Assembly: GCA_014706295.1 (NCBI GenBank)
Contig: JACSVZ010000004.1
Coordinates: 85,629,047-85,693,046, forward strand
DNA from: Lycocorax pyrrhopterus obiensis
Lineage: Eukaryota; Chordata; Aves; Passeriformes; Paradisaeidae
Reading direction: 5' to 3'
Length of the DNA: 64,000 nucleotides
Shown here: positions 51,702 through 62,324 of the stretch, piece after piece
How the letters are laid out: the number at the start of each line of letters is the position of its first letter
Numbering within the stretch: the first letter of the stretch is position 1
Notes under the pieces: model-generated
Told to the model about the DNA's origin: nothing
The model's database searches: none
The model's input: only the letters and a program-made list of their open reading frames with translations
Translations under genes and position numbers: made by a program

Positions 51702-53039
51702 ATGTCTCCTCAAGACCGTAATTCAGTTAGGTTCTGAAGAACGAGGAAGAGAGCTGCACGTAGAGATTCTTTGGCTATAGCCTGAAAAGCCTGTCTCATC
51801 TTTGGTATCAGTCACATCATTCTATTTGATCCTGGCCACTACTTGTAGATAGGAATAGGAATGAAGGCTGCAGGTCTGGGTACATGTTGAACTCGCTGCA
51901 ATGCTGAAGCATCACCTGTAGCTCTGGTGCTGAGAAGGAATCAAACAGAATTTCCCTGTGACTATCAGAAAGATACTTTACCCAACTACCATAAAGCATT
52001 CCTTTAGTGAGGTAGTGACACTCAGTTTTGCTAGAAGCAAGTGGACTAAGGGAAAGATCCTTCTGTGTCTGTCATCTTTTGGCTACTGTCCTTGTGCTTC
52101 TGCTAGCAGCCACTAACAGAGCTTAACCTTTGGACTGAACTCAGTGTGGTCTGTCTTATGGCTCACTCGCACCCTCTACTCAGCTAATTTGAACCAGTGA
52201 ATCTTGTGCTCTTCTTCCTTCCACACTGGTCTTTGCAGATACTCTTGATCTATTTTATATAGACACAAAACCTAGAAATATTCTTGCCAGATAGTTTCCT
52301 AGCATTCTTATTAATTAGTAGTTTAGTGTGTACTTCAGTAATCATGACAGGAGCTGTACAGGTGTCAGAGACTTTAAAAAAACCTTTAAAATGTTGCAGA
52401 CAGAAAAATCTCAGCTCAGTTACAGCCTCTTTTGTCAAAGCATAGATTTTGAGAAAATTCACTCTGAATAACAAGATGTTCATGCTTCAGGAATTTTCAC
52501 TAAAACAGTACAGCACAGCATTCTCATTGAAACAGAAAGAGGTTTTTTGTGACATTCTCTGATTTCCTTGTGATTTTACATAAGACCTGACTCTTCCGAA
52601 TATGCAGTTGCATGCAGCCGAAGGAAAAATACAGTGTGCCTAAACATGATGTCTAAACAGCAGAACAAAAACCAATCCCGGCAATGTTAGTAACACAGCA
52701 AACAGATGAGGAGGGGATATGTAGGGCTATGACAACCAATCTAACCACGTGTCTGAACAGGTAATATGACACATAGGAGAGAATGAAGTTATTTACTGGC
52801 TGCAGCTCCTGTATGACACCAAGTTGTAATTATCCTCTTGTGCCATGATATGTACATATTACGGTATTTCTTCAACTGAAAACAAGTGAATCAAGGAAAA
52901 AAGTGTCTTGCTTACAAGCACCTATGAGGAGCTTGGGTTTTAAACAGTAAAAAGTGGGGATGGGGCATGTTTTTTTTTTTTTTAATTAAAGCTCATCTAA
53001 CATTTATGCAAAGTATTGGACACTGTTCCTCAGTGTCAA
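51702..53039. other. Intergenic DNA, no gene seen
   Basis: Unique DNA ending in a run of 13 T at about 52971-52983 shortly before the CR1. No exon recognised. Confidence 0.5.
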
Positions 53040-53912
53040 ACATCTTTGTCTCTAACTGGAGAGACATGGATTTAACAGATGGACAAAGAATTGGCTGGAT
53101 GGTTGATCTCAAGGTGTTGTGGTCAGTGACTCAATGGCCAAGTGGAGAGCAGTGATGGCTGGCATCCCGTAGAGGTTGGTACTGGTGCTGTTTGGCACCT
53201 TTGTCAGTGTCATGGACAGTGGGATCAAGTGCACCCTCAGCAGTTTGCTGACAACCTCAAGCTGTGTGATGTGGTTGTGAGGCTGGAGGGAAGGGAGAAC
53301 ATCCAGAGAGACCCGGACAGGCCTGAGAGGTGGGGCTATGAGAACCTCATGAAGTTCAGCAAGGCCAGGTGCAAGGTGTTGCATGGGGGTGGGGCAATGC
53401 CAAGCACAAGTACGGGCTGGCTGGAGAATGGGGTGAGACCATCCTTGAGGAGAAGAACCTGGGGGTGTTGATGGACGAGAAGCGGAACGTGAGCCAGCAA
53501 TGTGCACTCACAGCCCAGAAGGCCAAAAGCATCCTGGACTGCATCAAAAAAGGAGCAGCCAACAGGTCAAGGAAGGTGATTCTGCCCCTCTACTCTGTCC
53601 TCATGAGACCCCACCTGGAGTGCTGTGTCCAGCTCTCATGTCCTCAGCACAAGAAAGACATGGACCTGTTGGAACAGGTCCAGAGGAGGCCACAAAGGTG
53701 ATCAGAGGGCTGGAGTACCTCTCCAGTGAAGACAGGCTGAGAGAGTTTGGGCTGTTCAGCTTGGGGAAGGATTCAGGGGGCATATAACGGAGTTCCAGTA
53801 CCTTCAGAAGGCCTACAAGAAAGCTGGAAAGGGACTTTTTTACAAGAGCATTAGTGACAGAACAAGGAGGGATAGCTTTAAACTGAAAGAAGATGGGTTT
53901 AGATTAGATATA
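53040..53912 (+). mobile_element. CR1 LINE, 5' part of a copy split by an LTR
   Basis: The plus strand encodes decayed CR1 ORF2. It starts in the RT domain (WRDMDLTDG near 53060-53085), then the segment for the GVPQGS block is damaged. Next come the C-terminal blocks (NLMKFSKARCKVLHGG at about 53342-53389, [28 protein letters not shown] at about 53458-53542, and the segment reading [25 protein letters not shown] at about 53617-53690). The 3'UTR continues up to tttagattagatata, where the LTR interrupts. The C-terminal 110 codons (53369-53701) are still open, so this copy is younger than the one at 687-1690. It is 5'-truncated and inactive. Confidence 0.93.
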
Positions 53913-54628
53913 TGTAGCAGGGCATCTCATCCCCCACAGGAAAGCCTCTCTGTTGCTTGTCAGCTGATGAAATAACTCAGGGCCTTCGCTCTCACATGAG
54001 CCTCACATGAGCCTTGGTGAAATAACTCAATCAAGACAGTTTGTCTTGTGATGAGCTATTTTGGCGCCACGGAATTGATGTTTTCAGCTGACAGTAAACA
54101 TCTTGCTGTGGAAGCAGATGTGGAAAGATAAGATGGAATTTCTGACAGACAGACACTTCATTTTAAAAGCTACGCCAAACTTTCGTAAAGCAGAAATCTT
54201 CTGCACATTCCCTGCAAACGTGCAGGGGTCTCTTGGGATGCCAATTTTGTGGTTACTCCTTGGAGGGTTGAGTTAAAAGACTCTGTGTACAGTATCGTCA
54301 TTTTGGTGGTAAGTTACATGGCTCCTAATTTATACTGTTTCTTTCCCAGCTATAATATAGGTACTTTGATAATGTTGTGCGCTGTTTTATGTAATCTGCT
54401 AGTAGTTCTTGTGTTTTATACCATGGAGTAAGTAACTCTGTTTAAGACTTCTTCTCTGATATCTCCTGTATATTCAATAAATAACTCATTTTATACTATA
54501 CCTGATCTGCCATGGCTAGAACTTGCGAGCTGGAACGATTTTAGGTGCGGGCCACCTAAATTCAAGCTGCTGCCAAAAATCTTAGCTTTAGGCAGGGCTT
54601 GTCTGAAGCTCCAACTTGATCCATAACA
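53913..54628 (+). mobile_element. Solo LTR of an endogenous retrovirus (ERVL-like), nested in CR1
   Basis: The 716-bp insert starts TGTAGCAGGGC and ends CCATAACA. It sits inside the CR1 3'UTR, so its borders are fixed by where CR1 stops and resumes. The five bases before it (atata, 53908-53912) and after it (atgta, 54629-54633) match at four of five positions. Removing the insert plus one copy restores the expected CR1 length. A 5-bp duplication with TG...CA ends is typical of ERVL-class elements. Internal signals are a TATA-like tataatata at 54351-54359 and AATAAA at 54476-54481. A duplicated cacatgagcc word lies at about 53995-54015. No retroviral coding sequence is present, so this is a recombination-derived solo LTR, or conceivably a non-autonomous LTR element. 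Strand is taken from the TATA/AATAAA order. Confidence 0.78.
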
Positions 54629-54855
54629 ATGTAGAGAAGAAATTCTTTACTGTAAGTGTGGTGAGGCACTGGAACAGGTTGTTCGGAGAAGTCGTGGCTG
54701 CCCCGTCCCTCTAAGTGTTCAAGGCCCGGCTGGATGGAGCTCTGAGCAACCTGAGCTGGTGGAAGGTGTCCCTGCCCATGGCATGGGGGTTGGAATTTGA
54801 TTATTTTTAAGGTCTCTTCCAACCCAAACCATTCTATGATATGTTCTATGATTCG
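54629..54855 (+). mobile_element. CR1 LINE, 3' end of the same split copy
   Basis: The CR1 3'UTR resumes with gaagaaattctttactgta at about 54636-54654. It proceeds through ggcactggaacaggttg, gtgttcaaggcccggctgg and ggtgtccctgcccatgg, and reaches the terminal tccaacccaaaccattctat at about 54818-54837, with the short ATTCT/ATGATT repeats at the very end. It continues the 53040-53912 fragment without loss. Confidence 0.93.
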
Positions 54856-57640
54856 GTAAGTGTACAACTATGCCACAGCAGGCAAAAGGTATCTTCTTGC
54901 TATAACTTTCCTCACAATTGTCAAACTAAATTTTCTTGAATATTTATGAGATATTCAACACAATAAGCACAGACTAAGAAGAAAATACACAAAGCAAAAG
55001 TGCAACTTTTAAGAGGTATGATAGATTTACAAAGTGCAATACACTAGACCTTGAAATATTGCCACAGTTTCTTGCACTCATTGCACAGCTGGTTTTGCCC
55101 TTCTTATGTATTTGGGTGATTTAGTTTCTTAGACAGATTTTTTTGTGTCTAAATGTAAGGATGCACTTTGAAATTTTTACATGAAGTTTTACATTTTAAA
55201 AATGTCTGGTATTGCTATGCTTCTACTTTTTCTCCATACGAAAACACTGAAATTGATTTTAAAATATATTGCATTTAGAATGAGAATTAACTTCACTCTG
55301 TCTTATCTCAGTAGGTCGTCTAATACCCCCTAGAAAATAAACTGGAAATTACTACTGACACAGCTGAAGAAGATGAAAGAAAAGACCATTTAAAACATTC
55401 ACCCCGTAATAAGATTCAGGAACTAATGTATTAGAGTAGTTATAACCATAACATATTCTTCTGAAATGTAGTAGTTATAACCATAACATATTCTGAAAAG
55501 CAGTCTTAAATAAGCAGTTATAAACACTTAGTTGGTTCACGGAGTTCTAACAACAGGAGACTGCATGAATGATAAACAGCCAAGCTGAAAGCGTATGATT
55601 TACTTTATCCCCAAAGCCAACACAGAGCCTTTCAGCATCAGAAACTCTACAAAATTGGAATATATGGGTACACACTTTTGAAATATCATCCTTTCATCCG
55701 ATCAAAGTAAACAAACATCTAGCACACTTCAGCAATGAATTGAAGAGTTTTCTTTTACTCCAGGGATGCAAAATGAGAGCAAAAATAAGCACTGCATTCA
55801 TAGTTTGTAGTTCAGAAGCAAGCAATTGTCTGCTTTGTTTTCTCTGAAAAGCATACTAGAGCTTGCCTGTGTAGTGTGTGGAATGAAATCCAGAATGCAG
55901 CTGTAGTTAACATATTTCAGAAGGCATAACAATTCCACATGCTCTGCCTGATGTTTTCTGCTGGAATAGCCAGTGAAATACAATGTCACTGTTCTTTTGG
56001 GCAAGGGATAAATCTTGAGTAGAATAACAGATTTATTATTATAACACCAGCAGACAAAATGTGGCAATATTTGAAATGAATTGTGTGAGTAAATAAATAA
56101 TTTTGTGATATTTATGCACTGGTGACAGAGTGAAAATTTTGGCAACCAAGGCTAACAAACCAACCAGTATAAACAAACAATACAAGCTTTCTCTTCTAAA
56201 CCTGGAAATGTCCAACACTTCTTGAGTGAAACCATGGGCTATATTCTATTTCCGTAAAATAGTTGATGCAAATCAGTGTGCTGCCTCTATACTGCCAGCT
56301 ATCAACCAGAACTGAGGCTTCAGATGGTACCAGTCCTGCCCACGTAGGTCTCTGAATTGGAACCCACAAGATCATTGCCACCTACAATACCTTATGCTTG
56401 AACTGGATTACAGCACACTGTTTTCTATTTCTATGCAAGAAAATATAATTTGGGAGAGAAAAAACTAGGTGCTGGATGGCTATGGGATTCCACGCCCATT
56501 CATGCGAAGTGCTAACCTCCTTCCACTTTCAGTGAAAAGCAGAAGGGTTTCTCTGTTGGTACACTGTACGACATCAGTAATCTGAAATAGCGTGTCTTTA
56601 ATACTGCTTCTCACATTAGGAAGACATGCATTGTTTTTCTCTTTACTTCTGTCCAGATATATACAATAAGCAATGATTATGGTTCTGTTTTTCACTGCTT
56701 TACATTTTTTCTCTCCCCTTTTTATGTATGTCCTTTACAAAAAAAAAAGAAAAAAAAAGTAAGATTTTAATTTTCTTTTTTTAAACTGGAAATTACTATC
56801 TACATTTTTTTTTCTGTAAAGAGTTAGATTTAATGACCGTTTAAGATACATCCTCAGCCATGGGTAGCAGGTCAATGCTGTCACAGATGTGTCAGGATGA
56901 CCTGAGAAGCGTGCAGCACTCTGCACAGCTAACGCAGAGGCCCAGAGTCATTTCCTCATCCAGCATGCTTCTCTAAATCTGTTGGTCTGATTTTATATTG
57001 GGTGTAAACTGTTTCACATCATGTGCTTAGCACATTTTAAATGTGATATATGGCATTATTAAAGCAGAAAAGAAATATTCTAATGCCAAAAGTCTTGCAC
57101 AACATACCTGTGCTGGGTGCCCATTCTTCTCTCTTAAGGACCAATTTTAGCAATGTCTGTCATCTTTTCTTGACTCATTTTTTCCCCCACCATTCATAGG
57201 AGGTTTTAATGTGCTGAGTGGGCCTGAGCCTTGGGCTATCAGGTGGCCCAGTTCATTGATGAATCAGAAAGGAATGGGCAGACTTTTTAACAGAGTGAAG
57301 TGGTAAAATATTTCCTGCTTTGTGAATATGTTTCACAAACTTTCTTCCAAGAATAGGAACTTGCAGGCTACTTTTACAATGCTGGTAGCATAAGCGATGT
57401 TTTTGTCAGATTTTACACCTTTGTCCTCATTTTAAACATCATTAAAATAAAATCAGTTTAAAATCTCATGACTTTGCCCACATTTAAACCCATGAAGGAC
57501 AGAGTGTTGTTTGTTTCAGCTGAAGGGCTTTTGGTAATTACCAGCAAAAATAAAAATCTCGAATGACAGAATACTCTTGCTGAAGGCTGTTTGGAAAAAA
57601 TCACATTTCCAAGGGCATATGTACAAATACAGCACAGTAT
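54856..57640. other. Intergenic DNA, no gene seen
   Basis: AT-rich unique DNA with a 35-bp tandem duplication (55436-55500) and A/T runs at about 56738-56760. No exon recognised. Confidence 0.5.
55436..55500 (+). repeat. 35-bp tandem duplication, two copies
   Basis: Both copies start gtagttataaccataacata (55436 and 55471). They stay identical for 24 bases and then diverge through a small deletion in the second copy. Confidence 0.88.
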
Positions 57641-58000
57641 CATTGAGTGTGGTTGTTAAACTACAGTGAAACTGTGTGTTGTGTGCAGTCTGTCCCTGGT
57701 TCTGTCACCCACACAGCTGTGGTGCTGCAGCATCTGACCAGCAGTGACACAATGCCGTGCCGCCCCAAAGCCCACCAGCCACTCCCCAGAGCCCCTCTTC
57801 TCTCTTACTCTGCCCTTAGAGAGATGCTGTTTGCCACCACTCTACGCCTCTTAGCAGTTGCTACACCTGCCCATCAATGCTCACTCTGCAGATCTAGAGT
57901 ACCTCATCCACCTTTGCAAGGACCTCCACTCATCCACTGGGCCAGATGGAGGAGGAGGTGAAGGAGAAGAAAGAGGAAGCTCTCCTTCCTTTCTCTTTAA
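57641..58000. other. GC-richer block with purine-rich end, no gene supported
   Basis: This segment is clearly GC-richer than its surroundings and has an open frame at 57647-57961. There is no domain, signal peptide or splice context. It ends in a G/A-only stretch (about 57947-57979) of GGA/GAA units. Confidence 0.4.
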
Positions 58001-60242
58001 CTCATGACATGTGCAACATGTGCTAGAGTGCCATTGTCATAGCTGTCAATCAAAAGGCTTGCAATTAGGACATCCTCATTAGCCACCATGCAGATGAGGT
58101 GTGGGATGTGTGATGAGCCAAAGCCTCCAAAATACAACCCTCACCCCAGAATTTTAGATCAGCACAGGCCATCCATGATTGTTTTAATAAATTATTCTGC
58201 TCCAATTTCAGATGCCTGTGACTTCCACTTGGCTCAGTGTCCAGCTGTATTTGAAAAAGCTCTGGGTGAAAAAGCCTTTTGACAGCACAATCTCATATCA
58301 ATTGAATCTGTTGTGCAACTACATTTTTCAAAGGCATTCTTTTTCAAAGGTTATTTTTAAACACTTTTTTCCCTGCTTGATCTTCCCTACTTTTAAAAGG
58401 CCACACAGGAAGATTTGTTGGCAATTTACTGTATAGATAGTAGGGGAGTGGGAAAAACAGATTTCACTTGCCACCTGGATGGACAATCATTCATAAATCC
58501 TGTTTGAAGGTGTGTGATGCTTGATCCCACACCAAAGCAGAGTCTCATTTCAGTCTGTTTCTGCCATCAATTCTGCCATTGATGCAAGCCCTGCTTATGT
58601 ACTGGCCCTCAAAGACAAAATGGCGCTTTCTGCATCACGTTCCAGCAACGAGGAAAAGTGGCAGAAATGTGATGTGGGGTTTGACAGGCTGTTGGGATTA
58701 GTGCCTTGCTTAGTTAAATGGTTTCAAGGCAAAAACCTGGCATAATTGGGAGCAAAGGTCAACCTTTCTGTCAAAATATTAGGTCCCATTTTTCAGCTTC
58801 CTACATTTTCCTTTTTAGATATCCATTGTAAACACTTTCAGCAGTAAAGGTACTCCAAATTTTTATTTTTTAAGAAAGACACAGCCTTAGTGAATGAAGC
58901 CTTACAGCCTGTAAGTATTCCAGCCATATCTGATGTTATGCACATAGCTCTTTTCAGAACTATGTATCCTGTCAGAGCATATAAATTCAACAGACTTGGT
59001 AAACAAGGGGCCCAAAGGGAGCTGCTACTGGCTGCATTATAAATATTCAAGATCCAGTCAGCCATAATTAGTTCATTCCCTTATGTTGACTTACATCCCC
59101 CTCCTTTCAGTCTGTATATTTTGTAAAAGTTCCACCTTTAGAACAAAAGTTTGCTTGGGCAATTTTATCCTCCAAGCACAAAGAAAATCTTCTGACTGGA
59201 CAATAGGAGTGTGAGTATATCCCGTACATACAGGAGGGGATGAAAAATCTTTCCTCCTTTTTGAAAGGAACACGAAAATTTTATTTTTCTCCATGTTTCT
59301 TCTGAAAGGAAACATCACTATTTATATGCTTTGTTTCTCCAAAACTTGTCTCCTTCTGCATTTTGCTTGATTGTTAAATTTTTAAATATGCAAGTGTAAT
59401 TTACAGTCTCATTCCTCTTAATGGTAAAAGTGGCTTGGCTTCTGTATGACTCAGAAATTCTGTGAAGTGCCTCTGTTAAAATCAGAAGCATTGCACAAAA
59501 TGGAAAAGATAAAGTGTTGGGGTTTGTCTATCACACAAAGTATTTTATTTCATATTTGCAAAGTGAAGCATAAACACATTAAAATTAATCTGTTGTACAA
59601 AGCCAGAACAATCCACAAAAAATCTACCTCGTTGAAGGGACAAGGGATAAATTAATCAAACAAGAAAATACCTCTTCAAATAGTTATTTCTAGTGTTTAG
59701 CACTTGAAGAAAAGGAAGATGGACTATTTCTGGGCTTAAAGAGATTGAGTTCAGATAAAGCATTCCCTGCCCCTTTGTAAAGACTGGCACTGGATCTCAG
59801 CAAGCTCATGCGCAGTACCTCCTCTTCCTTGATCAGAATGCTAGCTCGAAAGCTGGCAAGTGGGGACATGGCAAGCTAAGTGGAGGGTGATGACCCTATC
59901 TGGTTATATTAGACATCCACTGCTGTCTATGTTGTTTTCCTGTTCTAGAGCCTTTTCTAATGTAAAATTGAGGTTTTCGAAATCAAACACTGAAATTATC
60001 ATGACATAGGGTTCAGCCCCTGGAAAGGAATACAGACTAAGCTCCTTTTGTGGTGCACATAGTATTACAACAATTCATTAGCAGGAACAGCTGGATTTTA
60101 TAAGTGATTATTCCACTTTTAAACCCCATTTCAAAATTGAGTTACGTTACTAACCATACAATTATAGAAATATCATTAGAAATATTTTACAGTCTAATCA
60201 CAAAGAGGAGTGTTCTTAAATACAGGACTTGGAGCCATGCGT
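58001..60242. other. Intergenic DNA; possible conserved noncoding blocks
   Basis: No exon is supported. Segments 58130-58330 and 58550-58830 are high-complexity unique DNA with motif-like words (for example aaaggtcaacctttctgtca, resembling facing nuclear-receptor half-sites, near 58755-58775). They could be conserved elements; this is impression, not measurement. Confidence 0.35.
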
Positions 60243-60268
60243 AACTTTCTTGAAAGCTCAAGAAAGTT
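60243..60268. repeat. Perfect 11-bp hairpin
   Basis: AACTTTCTTGA and TCAAGAAAGTT flank the four-base loop AAGC with no mismatch. No T run or other terminator-like context follows. Confidence 0.6.
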
Positions 60269-60424
60269 CTGATCGAATGTTTGGTGTTGATTCTTCTCCA
60301 TTCATAGTAAAAAAGTGTAATCACTTTTGCAGCTAGAAGCATTCAGAGAATAAGCACTGAGAATAGCTTAGATACAATCAAAAACCACTGTCAATGGAAT
60401 GAGGTGATATTTAGTCAAGCTGTC

Positions 60425-60865
60425 AGAACCCTGAGTGTGCTACCATCCCTTTCTGTCCCTGTGCAGACCCCCAGCACCTTCACTCCCCCTGTCTGCAGCC
60501 CAGGACCACGTTTCAGCCCAGTCTGGGGCTGCCAGTCCCTGCACCAGAGATGCTGCAGCAGGGCAGGTCCCTGACCTTGCCTTCTGGACAGCCCTCAGTC
60601 CTCCACTATAGCCAGATTTCCAGACTTGTCCCCAAGCTTCCCTAGCTGGACTCTAAACATGACTGATTATCTCACCTTGTCTAGGACTATGGATGGACCT
60701 TCTCCCATTACCACACCAGTCTTGCTAGATTTTGTTCTGGTCAGTAATTTCACATTCCCTACTTGTGCCACGGTTGCCGTTGCTTGACTCCTGGCTCATC
60801 CTCCCTTGAGAAGCAGCTCTGCTATTGCTAACCCCTTAGTAGGGTGGGACTACGAGGTAGATTGC
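60425..60865. other. GC-rich block of unknown origin
   Basis: About 440 bases are much richer in C and G than the neighbours, with abrupt-looking edges. One plus-strand frame stays open for about 48 codons at 60460-60605 but shows no recognisable domain. The block could be a decayed, unrecognised repeat or an inserted fragment. It has too few CpGs for a CpG island. Confidence 0.35.
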
Positions 60866-61939
60866 TTTAATCAGAGAAAAAAAAATTATTAAATGAGAGT
60901 AAAATGAGAGTAAATATTACTGACTAGGTTGTGTAACCAATGACAAGCAAATGTTCAGTTAATATTTCCTCCTGTCTTCAAGACACGTTTGTGTACAGAG
61001 ATATTTTGATAAGCCTTACTGTGATTTTTGTTGCAACAAGTGGATAAAGACTGTCATCTTCACTGTCATCACCCTGCTCTCCAGTCTTACAAGACACCTC
61101 TCCACATCATGTCTAATGACTGCTTTCTCCCTCACAGCTCTCATACTGCTGCCATATCAGGACTTTCACCATGTATAAGCATTCGGATCAACATCTCTCG
61201 TTTCTGCTATTAGAGGAAAGTCCTGTGTTTGCCTGTCCTCTTTGAACTTCACAGTGCTTTACCATAACAGTATTTGGCTTGTTAATGTTGCTGTTAAACT
61301 TGCCATCTCACCTTTCATGCTACAGCTGCATCTGGTATTTCTGCTACCTAAACCTTTACAGTCTCAGACTAACTTATAAATAAGTCATTGGCACTTGAGA
61401 CGAATAACTGGTGCAGTCTGACTGTGAATTTGGTCTATATACTTTCCATTTAATTTTGATCAAACTGAGAACATATCTCAGAGACTGCATTTCTCTAATG
61501 AACTGTGGAATTAAGCAAATGATAGATAAATACTGAAGGCAATGATGATTCAAGTTGTCGGAGAACCAAGGAATTATCTGTTGCATTCTGGAATTCACAG
61601 CTACATTCATGATGGAACATGACTATTGCAATGGAACACTTCAGCCTCAGATATTAGGAGTCTGGTAAAATTCCACTTACTTTTAGATACAATCCTCCAC
61701 ACTGTACCCAGAGAATTAGACATGAAAAAATGGTATCTCCAAAAAAGTACAAAACCATCTTCATTAAAAGTAGAAATACTAAGGAGCTGTGCTTCTTACT
61801 TCCCATTCCTCTCTGGAGTTTTCATGCAAACTGCACTACAAGTGGAGGACTCATTTCCTTCACCTCAGGATGCATTCTTAGCCAATTCCTTAAATTCTCA
61901 TATCTTCATATTCTAGAAGACAATACATAAATTTGTTTT
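60866..61939. other. Intergenic DNA, no gene seen
   Basis: Unique DNA. An 11-bp tandem duplication (aaatgagagta) lies near 60890-60912. Open frames at 61626-61930 have no recognised domain. Confidence 0.45.
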
Positions 61940-62007
61940 CCAAAAAAAACCCCAAAAAACAAACAAACAAAAAAAAACCCCAAACCCAAACCAAAACCAA
62001 ACAAAAA
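61940..62007 (+). repeat. A/C-only low-complexity tract
   Basis: All 68 bases are A or C on the plus strand: runs of A broken by CCCC, CCC, CC and single C. The minus strand is T/G-only. It looks like a decayed A-rich simple repeat. Confidence 0.85.
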
Positions 62008-62079
62008 TGACACAAAACCCACAAGTAAAATTGTTCTTTCTTTGAAATTGGAAGGAGTTTCAGGATATGAAAGGAGGCA

Positions 62080-62131
62080 GGTGGTTGGACTCAATGATCT
62101 TAAAGGTCTTTTACAGCCTAAATTATTCCAA
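62080..62131 (+). mobile_element. CR1 3'-end stub
   Basis: About 50 bases match the extreme CR1 3' end (ggtggttggactcaatgatc, then aaaggtcttttacagcctaa, then attattcc). Upstream sequence is not recognisable CR1, so it is a very short or heavily decayed 5'-truncated insertion, separate from the CR1 that starts at about 62325. Confidence 0.7.
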
Positions 62132-62324
62132 ATATAGTGATGCCAAATATTATAATTCCCAGCTTTTCTTCCAGAGGATCACAGCACTATGTCAGAAGGT
62201 AAAGAGGATGTAAGCTTAACTTGACTGAAGCTGTCAGGACATTTGCCATACAAAACCTAGTTGTATCTAATTTCATAGCTCCCACAACATGTTACCTGTT
62301 CTTGTACTACCTATGACCTAGTTT
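62132..62324. other. Spacer between two CR1 pieces
   Basis: No recognisable feature. It could include decayed CR1 upstream of the endonuclease region, but similarity is not evident. Confidence 0.4.

Noticed and set aside
53109..53507. Minus-strand open frame of 132 codons
   Set aside because: Antisense shadow of the CR1 at 53040-53912.
57647..57961. Open frame of 104 codons in a GC-richer block
   Set aside because: No domain; the end is a simple purine-rich stretch that is open in many frames.
61906..62094. Minus-strand frame rich in Phe and Gly, looking like a membrane protein
   Set aside because: It is the translation of the A/C-only low-complexity tract.
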